This document shows positions 45,465 to 53,644 of a stretch of 64,000 bases of DNA, piece after piece; positions within the stretch are counted from its first letter, which is position 1; every line of letters starts with the position of its first letter. The position numbers were made by a program, and so were the translations under genes. The notes beneath the pieces are model-generated. The model searched no databases, had not been told where the DNA came from, and was given only the letters and a program-made list of their open reading frames with translations. Origin of the DNA: Trujillonella humicola (GTDB taxonomy: Bacteria; Actinomycetota; Actinomycetes; Mycobacteriales; Geodermatophilaceae); assembly GCF_046233715.1 (NCBI RefSeq), contig NZ_JBJNRJ010000009.1:62001-126000 (forward strand). Reading direction: 5' to 3'.

Positions 45465-48446
45465 ATGAGCTCCGAGACCCCGGACAGCCCGGCCACCCGC
45501 GAGCAGCTGCAGCAGGCGGTCGACCAGATGGCCGAGCAGGCGCGGTCCGCCGAGAACGAGCCCGTCGTCAACGCCACGGTGCCCGGCCCGGGCACCGCCG
45601 CGGGCGAGGCTCCCGCCGAGAGGGCACCCGCCGCCAAGAAGGCACCCGCCGCCAAGAAGGCACCCGCCGCGAAGAAAGCGCCCGCGCGGACGGCGACCGC
45701 CGCGGAGGGCGCCGCGCCGGCGAAGAAGGCGACCCGCAAGGCGGCGGCGAAGAAGACCGTCGCGGCGCAGGGGATCGTCGCCGAGGTCGAGCCCCCGGCC
45801 GACGCCGGGACCGTGGGCGCGCAGAACGCCCCCACCGGGGACGCCGCAGCGGGTCCGGCGGAGCGGTCGCCCAGGAAGGCGCCGGCCGGTCGCGCCCCGG
45901 CGAAGCGGGCGCCGCGGAAGAAGGCCACCGCGAGCTCCCCCGCGGACATCCACGAGCCGCAGGCCGAGGTGGTCGCCGAGCAGGGCGGCACCGCGGCACC
46001 CGTCGTCGCGCCCGCGCCGATCGCCGAGCCGGGCTCGCCCACCGGGGCCCCGGCCGGTCAGCCGGAGGCGCCGGACCCCGACCCGGCGACGCCGAGCACG
46101 CCGCAGGCACCGGAGGAGAGCCCCGCCGCCGCGCCGGCGCCGGACACCGACGGCGTCCCCCCGGGCACCGACGGCGTCCCGCCGGCCTCCGACGGCCCCC
46201 GCGCGGTCTCCGGGGACGACCTGCGCGCCGTCGTGGAGGGCTGGTCGCACGACCCGCACGCCGTCCTGGGCGCGCACCCGACCGCGGACGGCTGGGCGGT
46301 GCGCACCCTGCGACCCGAGGCGGTGTCGGTCGCCGTCCTCGACGAGGACGGTTCCCGCCACGAGGCGCGCCAGCTGCACGGCGGCGGCATCTACGAGGCA
46401 CTGCTGCCCTCCCAGCCGGGCGACTACCGCCTGGAGGTGGTCTACGGCGACGGCTCCGGGAGCACCTCCGCGTTCACCGTCGACGACCCCTACCGCTGGC
46501 TGCCCACGATCGGCGAGCTGGACCAGCACCTCATCGGCGAGGGCCGGCACGAGCGGCTGTGGGAGGTGCTGGGCGCGCACGTCCGCCGCTACGAGACCCC
46601 GCGCGGCACCGTGGAGGGCGTCTCGTTCGCGGTGTGGGCGCCCAACGCCCGCGGGGTCAAGGTGACCGGTGACTTCGACTACTGGGAGGCCCGCTCCTAC
46701 CCGATGCGGTCGCTGGGCTCGTCGGGGGTGTGGGAGATCTTCGTGCCCGGCATCCAGGTCGGCAGCCGGTACCGGTACCACGTGCTAGGCGCCGACGGGA
46801 CGTGGCGGGAGAAGTCCGACCCGCTGGCCTTCGCCACCGAGGTGCCGCCGCTCAACGCCTCGGTCGTCACCGAGTCCACGCACGAGTGGGGCGACCAGGA
46901 GTGGCTGGCCGCGCGCGCGGCCGGCAACTGGCACGAGCGGCCGATGAGCGTCTACGAGGTCCACCTGGGCTCGTGGCGGCAGGGCCTGTCCTACCGGCAG
47001 CTGGCCGACGAGCTGGTCGACTACGTGTCCGCCGCCGGCTTCACCCACATCGAGTGCATGCCCGTCGCCGAGCACCCCTTCGGCGGCTCCTGGGGCTACC
47101 AGGTGACCAGCTACTACGCGCCCACCGCGCGATTCGGCAGCCCCGACGACTTCCGCTACCTGGTCGACCGGGCGCACCGGGCCGGCATCGGCGTCATCGT
47201 CGACTGGGTCCCGGCGCACTTCCCCAAGGACGCGTGGGCGCTGGCCCGCTTCGACGGCACCCCGCTGTACGAGCACCCCGACCCCCGCCGCGGCGAGCAG
47301 CCGGACTGGGGCACCTACGTGTTCGACTTCGGCCGCGTCGAGGTCCGCAACTTCCTGGTCGCGAACGCGCTCTTCTGGTGCCAGGAGTTCCACGTCGACG
47401 GCATCCGCGTCGACGCGGTGGCCTCGATGCTCTACCTGGACTACTCCCGTGAGGAGGGCCAGTGGACGCCGAACGTCCACGGCGGGCGGGAGAACCTGGA
47501 GGCGGTGGCGTTCCTGCAGGAGATGAACGCGACCGTCTACCGCGAGGTGCCCGGCGTGGTCACCATCGCCGAGGAGTCCACCGCCTGGCCCGGCGTCACG
47601 CGGCCCACCTACCTCGGCGGCCTGGGCTTCGGCTTCAAGTGGAACATGGGTTGGATGCACGACTCGCTCGAGTACGTGAGCAAGCAGCCGGTGCACCGCA
47701 GCTACCACCACGGCCAGATGACCTTCTCGATGATCTACGCCTACTCCGAGAACTACGTGCTGCCGATCAGCCACGACGAGGTCGTGTACGGCAAGGGCTC
47801 GCTGCTGCGGAAGATGCCCGGCGACCGGTGGCAGCAACTGGCCAACCTGCGCGCCTACCTGGCCTTCATGTGGTCGCACCCGGGCAAGCAGCTGCTGTTC
47901 ATGGGCTCGGAGTTCGGCCAGGACGCCGAGTGGGCCGAGAGCCGGTCGCTGGACTGGTGGCACCTCGACGACCCGGCGCACCGCGGCGTCCTGCAGCTGG
48001 TGACCGACCTCAACGCCCGGTATCGCGAACTCGACGCGCTGTGGTCCCTCGACGTCGACCCGGCGGGCTTCCAGTGGATCGACGCCAACGACGCCTCCGG
48101 CAACGTGCTGAGCTTCCTGCGCTACGGCAGGCCGCGATCCGAGCAGCTGCCGGAGGGCGCGGAGCCCGGCGAGGACGCCGGCCCGGTCGCCGGCGAGGCG
48201 CCGGGGCAGGCACTGGCCGTCGTCGCCAACTTCGCCGGCCACCCGCACCACGGGTACCGCATCGGCCTGCCCCGCGGCGGTGCCTGGCGGGAGGTCCTCA
48301 ACACCGACGCCGAGGGCTACGGCGGGTCGGGCGTGGGCAACTCCGGGCTCGTCGTCGCCGAGGCGCAGCCCTGGCACGGGCAGCCGTTCTCGGTGACCCT
48401 CTCGGCTCCCCCGCTGGGCACCGTCTGGCTGCTGCACGAGGGCTGA
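45465..48446 (+). CDS. glgB: 1,4-alpha-glucan branching enzyme with long basic N-terminal extension
   Basis: 993 residues. Residues from about 250 onward are a normal GlgB: SHDPHAVLGAHP (N1 domain), CBM48 with FAVWAPNARGVKVTGDFDYWE, then the GH13_9 barrel with VYEVHLGSWR, HPFGGSWGYQVTSYYAPTARFGSPDDF, VDGIRVDAVASMLYLDYSREEGQW, EESTAWPGVTRPTYLGGLGFGFKWNMGWMHD and HDEVVYGKGSL. The first about 245 residues are low-complexity Ala/Pro/Lys with three AAKKAP units (54-72), resembling histone-like tails. No alternative start lies between, so the extension appears translated. It creates alpha-1,6 branches. Confidence 0.94.
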   Translation: MSSETPDSPATREQLQQAVDQMAEQARSAENEPVVNATVPGPGTAAGEAPAERAPAAKKAPAAKKAPAAKKAPARTATAAEGAAPAKKATRKAAAKKTVAAQGIVAEVEPPADAGTVGAQNAPTGDAAAGPAERSPRKAPAGRAPAKRAPRKKATASSPADIHEPQAEVVAEQGGTAAPVVAPAPIAEPGSPTGAPAGQPEAPDPDPATPSTPQAPEESPAAAPAPDTDGVPPGTDGVPPASDGPRAVSGDDLRAVVEGWSHDPHAVLGAHPTADGWAVRTLRPEAVSVAVLDEDGSRHEARQLHGGGIYEALLPSQPGDYRLEVVYGDGSGSTSAFTVDDPYRWLPTIGELDQHLIGEGRHERLWEVLGAHVRRYETPRGTVEGVSFAVWAPNARGVKVTGDFDYWEARSYPMRSLGSSGVWEIFVPGIQVGSRYRYHVLGADGTWREKSDPLAFATEVPPLNASVVTESTHEWGDQEWLAARAAGNWHERPMSVYEVHLGSWRQGLSYRQLADELVDYVSAAGFTHIECMPVAEHPFGGSWGYQVTSYYAPTARFGSPDDFRYLVDRAHRAGIGVIVDWVPAHFPKDAWALARFDGTPLYEHPDPRRGEQPDWGTYVFDFGRVEVRNFLVANALFWCQEFHVDGIRVDAVASMLYLDYSREEGQWTPNVHGGRENLEAVAFLQEMNATVYREVPGVVTIAEESTAWPGVTRPTYLGGLGFGFKWNMGWMHDSLEYVSKQPVHRSYHHGQMTFSMIYAYSENYVLPISHDEVVYGKGSLLRKMPGDRWQQLANLRAYLAFMWSHPGKQLLFMGSEFGQDAEWAESRSLDWWHLDDPAHRGVLQLVTDLNARYRELDALWSLDVDPAGFQWIDANDASGNVLSFLRYGRPRSEQLPEGAEPGEDAGPVAGEAPGQALAVVANFAGHPHHGYRIGLPRGGAWREVLNTDAEGYGGSGVGNSGLVVAEAQPWHGQPFSVTLSAPPLGTVWLLHEG

Positions 48447-48449
48447 CCC

Positions 48450-48517
48450 GCAGGACCCGGCGGCCGGATCCCCGCAGGACCCGGCGGCCGGGTGGCACGC
48501 AGGACCCTGGCGGCCGG
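48450..48517 (+). repeat. 24-25-bp tandem repeat after glgB, three copies
   Basis: gcaggacccggcggccgg at 48450, 48474 and (with one inserted base) 48499. Each copy contains a small ccggcggccgg palindrome. It begins 4 nt after the glgB stop and may act as a terminator or arise by slippage. Confidence 0.8.
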
Positions 48518-48642
48518 GTCGCACGCCGATCCGGTCACCGCCTGCGTGGCGCCCGCCACCGGCGGTCGCCGGCGGGCATCATGTGCCCGCTCACGGACGC
48601 CCCGCCGGGGCGGCGGCGCCGGCAGACGAGGAACGACGCTCC

Positions 48643-50025
48643 ATGAGGCAGGTCTCGCGCCGCGCGCTGGTCGCGGCCGCGGTGGGCAGCGCGCTGGTCA
48701 CCGGTTGCACGAGCACCGTCGAGGGCGCGGCGGCGTTCGCCGACCCGGTCACCGACGTCCCCGCGGAGGACTTCCCGATCACCGGGGCCACCGACAGCGA
48801 CGTCGACCGGTACGCCCGCAACGCGCTCGACGACCTGGTCACCTTCTGGGAGCAGGCCTACCCGGAGGCCTACGGGGAGCCCTTCACGCCGCTGGAGGGC
48901 GGGTTCTTCTCGGTCGACTCCGAGGACCTCGACGAGAGCCGCTACCCCGACCACGGCATCGGCTGCCCCGGGTCGCCGACCGATCCGGAGGAGGTGGCCG
49001 GCAACGCCTTCTACGACCCGAACTGCGACGTGATCGCCTTCGACACCGCGCTGCTCGCCGAGCTCGGCGAGGAGTACGGCCCGTTCATCGGACCCGCCGT
49101 CATGGCCCACGAGATGGGCCATGCCATGCAGTTCCGCTTCGGCTACAACGACTCGTCGATCCAGGACGAGACGCAGGCGGACTGCTTCGCCGGCGCGTTC
49201 ACCCGCTGGGTGGCCGACGGCAACGGGGCGCACGTGGCCGTGCGCCGGGCGGAGATCGACCCGGTCGTCCTCGGCTTCCTCGGGCTGCGCGACGACGTCG
49301 GGTCCGATCCCGAGGACGAGCTCGCCCACGGATCCGGCTTCGACCGGGTGTCGGGCTTCCTGAGCGGCTACGAGGACGGCGTCACCTCCTGCCGCGACGA
49401 CTTCGGGACCGACCGCGTGTTCACCCAGGTCCCCTTCACCGAGCAGGAGGACTACGCCAACGACGGCAACGCCCCGTACGGGGACGTCCCCGCGCTCGTC
49501 GAGGCCACGCTGCCGGTCTTCTACGAGTCGTTCGTCGACGGCTTCGAGCCGCCTGCGGTCGAGACCTTCGACGGCACGGCGCCGGACTGCGGGGACATGG
49601 GCGCCGAGGACCGGGACGTGGGGTTCTGCCCGGCCGACGGGACGGTCTACGCCGACGGGACCGACCTGCTGGAGCCCGCCTACGACGACATCGGCGACTT
49701 CGCCGTCGTCACGGCGATCGCGCTGCCCTACGCCGAGGCCGCCCGTGCCGCGCTCGGCCTGCCGACCGGCACCCCCGAGGCCACGGTCTCGGCCGTCTGC
49801 CTCACCGGCACCTACACGGCGCGGGTCTTCTCCGGCGACTTCTACGACCCCGGGGAGCAGGCGGGGGTCCTGCTCAGCCCGGGCGACGTGGACGAGGCGG
49901 TCCTGTTCCTGCTCGCCTACGGGCAGACCGCAGCCGTCCTGCCCCACACCGACGCGACCGGGTTCGAGCTGGTCGGCGCCTTCCGCGCCGGCTTCCTCCA
50001 GGGCGCCGGGTCCTGCGGGCTCTGA
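48643..50025 (+). CDS. Neutral zinc metallopeptidase lipoprotein, paralog 1
   Basis: 460 residues. The signal peptide has lipobox ALVTGC (Cys22). The protein resembles the YpfJ-type neutral zinc metallopeptidase family: HEMGH (His156-His160), ETQADCFAGAFTRWVADG with the third-ligand Glu region, and HGSGFDRVSGFLSGYEDG. The C-terminal part (about 270-460) is specific to this group and ends DATGFELVGAFRAGFLQG. Substrate unknown; the enzyme should act outside the membrane. ATG 48643 chosen: MRQVSRR is identical in paralog 2, and an upstream -10-like CATCAT is conserved too. Confidence 0.85.
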   Translation: MRQVSRRALVAAAVGSALVTGCTSTVEGAAAFADPVTDVPAEDFPITGATDSDVDRYARNALDDLVTFWEQAYPEAYGEPFTPLEGGFFSVDSEDLDESRYPDHGIGCPGSPTDPEEVAGNAFYDPNCDVIAFDTALLAELGEEYGPFIGPAVMAHEMGHAMQFRFGYNDSSIQDETQADCFAGAFTRWVADGNGAHVAVRRAEIDPVVLGFLGLRDDVGSDPEDELAHGSGFDRVSGFLSGYEDGVTSCRDDFGTDRVFTQVPFTEQEDYANDGNAPYGDVPALVEATLPVFYESFVDGFEPPAVETFDGTAPDCGDMGAEDRDVGFCPADGTVYADGTDLLEPAYDDIGDFAVVTAIALPYAEAARAALGLPTGTPEATVSAVCLTGTYTARVFSGDFYDPGEQAGVLLSPGDVDEAVLFLLAYGQTAAVLPHTDATGFELVGAFRAGFLQGAGSCGL

Positions 50026-50165
50026 GCCGGCGGCACCCGGCCCCCCACCAGGAGGACTCGGCGCGAGATTCGGCACCACGGCGGACCGCGCTCGTGCATC
50101 ATGTGCCGGCTCGCGAACGGACCGCCCGCGGGGCGGCGAACCCCAGTAGACGAGGACGACGCTCC

Positions 50166-51560
50166 ATGAGGCAGGTCTCGCGCCGCGCGATGGTCGCGGC
50201 AGCGGTGGGCAGCGCGCTGCTCGCCGGTTGCACCAGCAGCATCGACGGCACCGCGAACCCGCCGGTGACCGACGCGACGGCCGACGAGTTCCCGATCGTG
50301 GGAGCGACCGACAACGAGGTCGACCGGATCGCGCGCAACGCCTTCCTCGACCTCAACACCTTCTGGACCCAGGCGTTCCCGGAGTACTTCGGCGAGGACT
50401 TCCTGCCGCTGCAGGGCCCCTACTCCTCGGTCGACACCGACGACATCGACTACGGCCAGTACCCGGAGGACACGGGCATCGGCTGCGAGCGATACCCGGT
50501 CGACCCGGCCGAGGTGGAGATGAACGCGTTCTACCACTACGGCTGCGACGTCGTCGCCTACGACCGGCCGTTCATCGCCAGCCAGATGGAGCAGTTCGGC
50601 CCGTACATCAACTCCGCGATCATGGCGCACGAGTTCGGGCACCTGCTGCAGGGCCCGCTGGACGAACCCGCGGGCCGCATCGGCCGCTTCACCGACATCA
50701 CGATCTACCTCGAGACCCAGGCCGACTGCCTCGCCGGCGCATTCACCGCGTGGGTCGTGGCCGGCAACGCCGAGCACACGACCGTGCGGGTCGAGGACCT
50801 CGACCGGGTCATCACCGGCTTCGTGGAGCTGCGCGACCCGGTCGGCCTGACCGACGTGGACGTCCAGGGCGCCCACGGGTCCGGCTTCGACCGCGCCTCG
50901 GCCTTCTACGAGGGCTACACCGACGGCGTGGCCGCCTGCCGGGACAACTACGAGGTGGGCGCGCGCGTCTTCACCGTCGCGGACTTCGCGTCGCAGGAGG
51001 ACTACGACAACGAGGGCAACGCGCCCTACGCCGACCTGCCCGGCATCATCAACGGCTCCCTGCCGGTGTACTTCGACACCTGGGTGGACGGCTTCTCGGC
51101 CCCCTCCCTGGCCACCTTCGACGGCACGGCCCCCGACTGCGGGGACCTGGGCGCCCAGGACCTCGACCTGGGCTGGTGCGAGGCGGACAACACCGTCTAC
51201 GTCGACGAGACCGACCTGCTGCAGCCGGCATACGAGGAGATCGGCGACTTCGCCGTGGCGACGGCGTTCGCCCTGCCCTACGCGCAGGCCGTCCGGGCGC
51301 ACCTGGGCCTGGCTCCCGACGACACCACGGCGACGGTCTGCCTCACCGGCGCCTACACCGCGGCCTTCTTCAACGGGGACTTCCAGGAGAACACCACGCT
51401 CAGCCCGGGCGACGTCGACGAGGCGATCCAGTTCCTCCTCACCTACGGCCAGACCGAGAGCGTGCTGCCCGACGTCGACGCCACCGGTTTCGAGCTGGTC
51501 GGGGCCTTCCGCGCCGGCTTCCTCGGGGGGCCGGGCGCCGCTCCCTGCGGCATCCAGTAG
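50166..51560 (+). CDS. Neutral zinc metallopeptidase lipoprotein, paralog 2
   Basis: 464 residues, clearly paralogous to the preceding gene along its full length. Lipobox ALLAGC (Cys22), HEFGH (His155-His159), ETQADCLAGAFTAWVVAGN, HGSGFDRASAFYEGYTDG, and the shared end DATGFELVGAFRAGFLGG. Its leader (from GCATCATGTGCC at about 50,096) closely matches that of paralog 1, so the duplication took in the promoter. ATG 50166. A 16-bp hairpin follows its stop. Confidence 0.85.
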   Translation: MRQVSRRAMVAAAVGSALLAGCTSSIDGTANPPVTDATADEFPIVGATDNEVDRIARNAFLDLNTFWTQAFPEYFGEDFLPLQGPYSSVDTDDIDYGQYPEDTGIGCERYPVDPAEVEMNAFYHYGCDVVAYDRPFIASQMEQFGPYINSAIMAHEFGHLLQGPLDEPAGRIGRFTDITIYLETQADCLAGAFTAWVVAGNAEHTTVRVEDLDRVITGFVELRDPVGLTDVDVQGAHGSGFDRASAFYEGYTDGVAACRDNYEVGARVFTVADFASQEDYDNEGNAPYADLPGIINGSLPVYFDTWVDGFSAPSLATFDGTAPDCGDLGAQDLDLGWCEADNTVYVDETDLLQPAYEEIGDFAVATAFALPYAQAVRAHLGLAPDDTTATVCLTGAYTAAFFNGDFQENTTLSPGDVDEAIQFLLTYGQTESVLPDVDATGFELVGAFRAGFLGGPGAAPCGIQ

Positions 51561-51586
51561 CCGCAGGACCGCGCAGCGCGGTTGCC

Positions 51587-51621
51587 GTCCCACCGTCGCG
51601 GGCACCCCGCGACGGTGGGAC
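51587..51621 (+). terminator. Perfect hairpin after metallopeptidase paralog 2
   Basis: 16-bp perfect stem (gtcccaccgtcgcggg and its complement) with a 3-nt loop, 26 bp past the stop. It overlaps the likely GTG start of paralog 3. Confidence 0.8.
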
Positions 51622-52544
51622 GTCCTGGTTCCGGGGTCCGGCGCCGGGGCGGCGCCGGTCCCGCCGCCGTTCTCGCTGCCGTGGCCGCCGGCCTGCTGCT
51701 GTCGGGGTGCGTGGTGACGCTCGGCGGCGCGCCGCGGGCCGCCGAGCCGCGGCCACCGGACGTGCCCGACGGCGCGATCACCGTGGTCGGCACCGACGGC
51801 GGTCCGGTGGACCAGCTGGCCACCAACGCGCTCGCCGACCTGGAGACCTACTGGGCCCGGACCCTGCCCGACGTCTTCGGCGTCGACCTCGAGCCCCTGC
51901 GGGGCGGCTTCTTCAGCGTGGACCCCGACGACGCCGACCCCGCCGACTACCCCGACGGCGTCGGGTGCGGCGCCGAGCCGGCCGCGCTGGCGGACAACGC
52001 CTTCTACTGCCAGGCCGGGCGCGTCGCGAACTCCGACTCGATCAGCTGGGACCGCGCCTTCCTCGGCGCGCTCGCCGAGGACTCCGGGCGCTTCCTGCCG
52101 GCGCTGGTGATGGCGCACGAGTACGGCCACGCGATCCAGGCGCGGGTCGGCCACCCCCGGACGTCGATCCTCACCGAGACGCAGGCCGACTGCTTCGCCG
52201 GCGCCTGGACCGCCTGGGTGGCCGCCGGCGAGGCCGGGCACACCCGGATCCGCGAGGTGGAGCTGGACCAGGTGCTCGGCGGTTACCTCCAGCTGCGCGA
52301 CCCGGTCGGCACCGGGCAGTTCGAGGAGCAGGCGCACGGCTCCTTCTTCGACCGGGTCTCCGCGTTCCAGGAGGGCTTCGACGCCGGCGCCGAGGCGTGC
52401 CGCGACGAGTTCGGTCCCGGCCGGCCGTTCACCCAGCGGGAGTTCAGCGACGCCGACCTGGCGACCGGCGGCGACGGCTTCGAACTGGTCGACCTCTTCC
52501 GCAACGGCTTCCTGCAGGGCGCCTCCGCCTGCAACGTCTCCTGA
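51615..52544 (+). CDS. Neutral zinc metallopeptidase lipoprotein, paralog 3 (internally shortened)
   Basis: 309 residues from GTG 51615. The signal ends in LLLSGC and the catalytic core is kept: HEYGH (168-172), ETQADCFAGAWTAWVAAGE, HGSFFDRVSAFQEGFDAG. After FTQREFSD the protein jumps to GGDGFELVDLFRNGFLQGASAC, which equals the very C-terminus of paralogs 1 and 2. About 160 residues between are missing. Start uncertain: a TTG at 51582 is the other option and no ribosome-binding site is seen for either. It lacks the conserved leader of paralogs 1 and 2. Confidence 0.78.
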   Translation: MGRPGSGVRRRGGAGPAAVLAAVAAGLLLSGCVVTLGGAPRAAEPRPPDVPDGAITVVGTDGGPVDQLATNALADLETYWARTLPDVFGVDLEPLRGGFFSVDPDDADPADYPDGVGCGAEPAALADNAFYCQAGRVANSDSISWDRAFLGALAEDSGRFLPALVMAHEYGHAIQARVGHPRTSILTETQADCFAGAWTAWVAAGEAGHTRIREVELDQVLGGYLQLRDPVGTGQFEEQAHGSFFDRVSAFQEGFDAGAEACRDEFGPGRPFTQREFSDADLATGGDGFELVDLFRNGFLQGASACNVS

Positions 52545-52571
52545 GAGGTGTGCGTGTCGCGACCAGCGGCC

Positions 52572-52634
52572 GGCCCCCTCGCAGGGCTCCGCCGCGAGCG
52601 TGCGAGCGGTGGGGGGCGAGGGGGTCCTTCGTCA
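52572..52634 (-). terminator. Stop-linked hairpin (family element), thioredoxin-TPR gene
   Basis: Minus strand TGACGAAGGACCCCCTCGCC and onward from the stop codon. Outer stem CCCCCTCGC/GCGAGGGGG; inner stem around ACCGCTCGCACGCTCGCGGCGG. Closest copy to the glgE element. It also lies between convergent genes and could serve both. Confidence 0.7.
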
Positions 52635-53597
52635 GTAGAGGGCGAGCATCAGCTGGCGGCGCGCGGCGGCCACCCGCGGGTCGTCGTCGCCGACGACCGC
52701 GAACAGCTCGACCAGGTGCTGGCGGGCGGCGTCGCGGTCGTCGCCGGCGGTGCGCCGCACCGTGTCGACCAGCCGGGCGAACGCGCCCTCGACGTCGCCG
52801 GTGCCCAGCAGGAAGTCGGCGGCGCGGGTCTGCGCGGCGACGTCGTCCGGGGCGGCGTCGGCCAGCGCCAGCGCGTCGGGGCCGGCGGCGTCGGCGCGCT
52901 GGAACAGCTGCACCTGGCGCAGGGCGAGGCCGGCCACCGGGTGGTCGGGCTCCTCGGCCAGGATCGCCTGGTAGGCCGTCTCGGCGGCGGCCAGGTCGCC
53001 GCGCTCGAGGGCGGCCTCGGCGGCGTCCAGCCGCGGGTCCTCGGGCTCCTGCGGCTCGCCCTCGCCGCCGGGGACCGCGCCGCCGGTGGTGGCACGGACC
53101 AGCTCGGTGACGAACTGGCGGGCCTGCTCCTCGGGGATCGCACCGGTGAACTCGGCCACCAGCTGCCCCTGCCACACGGCCTTCACCGCCGGGATCCCCT
53201 GCACCCGCAGGCCCTGGGCCAGCGCCGGGTTGGCGTCGACGTCGACCTTCGCGAGCACCCAGGAGCCACCGCCCTCGGCGGCCAGTCGCTCGAGAACCGG
53301 CGACAGCTGCTTGCACGGCCCGCACCACTCGGCCCACAGGTCCAGCACGACCGGCACCTGGAAGGAGCGGTCGAGGACCTCGCTCTGGAACGTCGCCTCC
53401 GTGACGTCCACGACGGCCGCGCCCGGGGCCCCCGCCGGGGCGGCGGCGCTGGGTGGCGGGGCGGCCTGGGCGCGGGCGGCGGCCTCGGACCGGGCCTTGA
53501 CGGCGGCCAGGTCGACGGCGCCGGACATCGCGGCGGCCAGCTGTGCCTGCTGGGCCTGCGCGCGGGGGTCGGGACGTCCGGGGCGGGAGGGCTGCAT
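52632..53597 (-). CDS. Thioredoxin-TPR protein (CnoX/YbbN type)
   Basis: 321 residues. An Ala/Gln-rich N-terminus (1-60) leads to a thioredoxin domain (about 60-165) with WCGPC (Cys92, Cys95) and VQGIPAVKAVWQG. A C-terminal tetratricopeptide-like helical part (about 195-321) has ERGDLAAAETAYQAILAEEPDHPVAGLALRQVQL. E. coli CnoX/YbbN has the same order and works as a redox-linked chaperone holdase, though its active site differs. Here both cysteines are present, so a redox role is possible. Start ATG 53597. Confidence 0.9.
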   Translation of the reverse strand: MQPSRPGRPDPRAQAQQAQLAAAMSGAVDLAAVKARSEAAARAQAAPPPSAAAPAGAPGAAVVDVTEATFQSEVLDRSFQVPVVLDLWAEWCGPCKQLSPVLERLAAEGGGSWVLAKVDVDANPALAQGLRVQGIPAVKAVWQGQLVAEFTGAIPEEQARQFVTELVRATTGGAVPGGEGEPQEPEDPRLDAAEAALERGDLAAAETAYQAILAEEPDHPVAGLALRQVQLFQRADAAGPDALALADAAPDDVAAQTRAADFLLGTGDVEGAFARLVDTVRRTAGDDRDAARQHLVELFAVVGDDDPRVAAARRQLMLALY

Positions 53598-53644
53598 GCC
53601 CCGATGATCCCACCCCGCACCCGGTCGCGGCGCCCGTGCCCTGC

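Noticed and set aside
48492..51560. A 1,022-residue version of metallopeptidase paralog 2
   Set aside because: Its first 558 codons run out of frame through paralog 1. The ATG at 50,166 starts a standard lipoprotein signal peptide.
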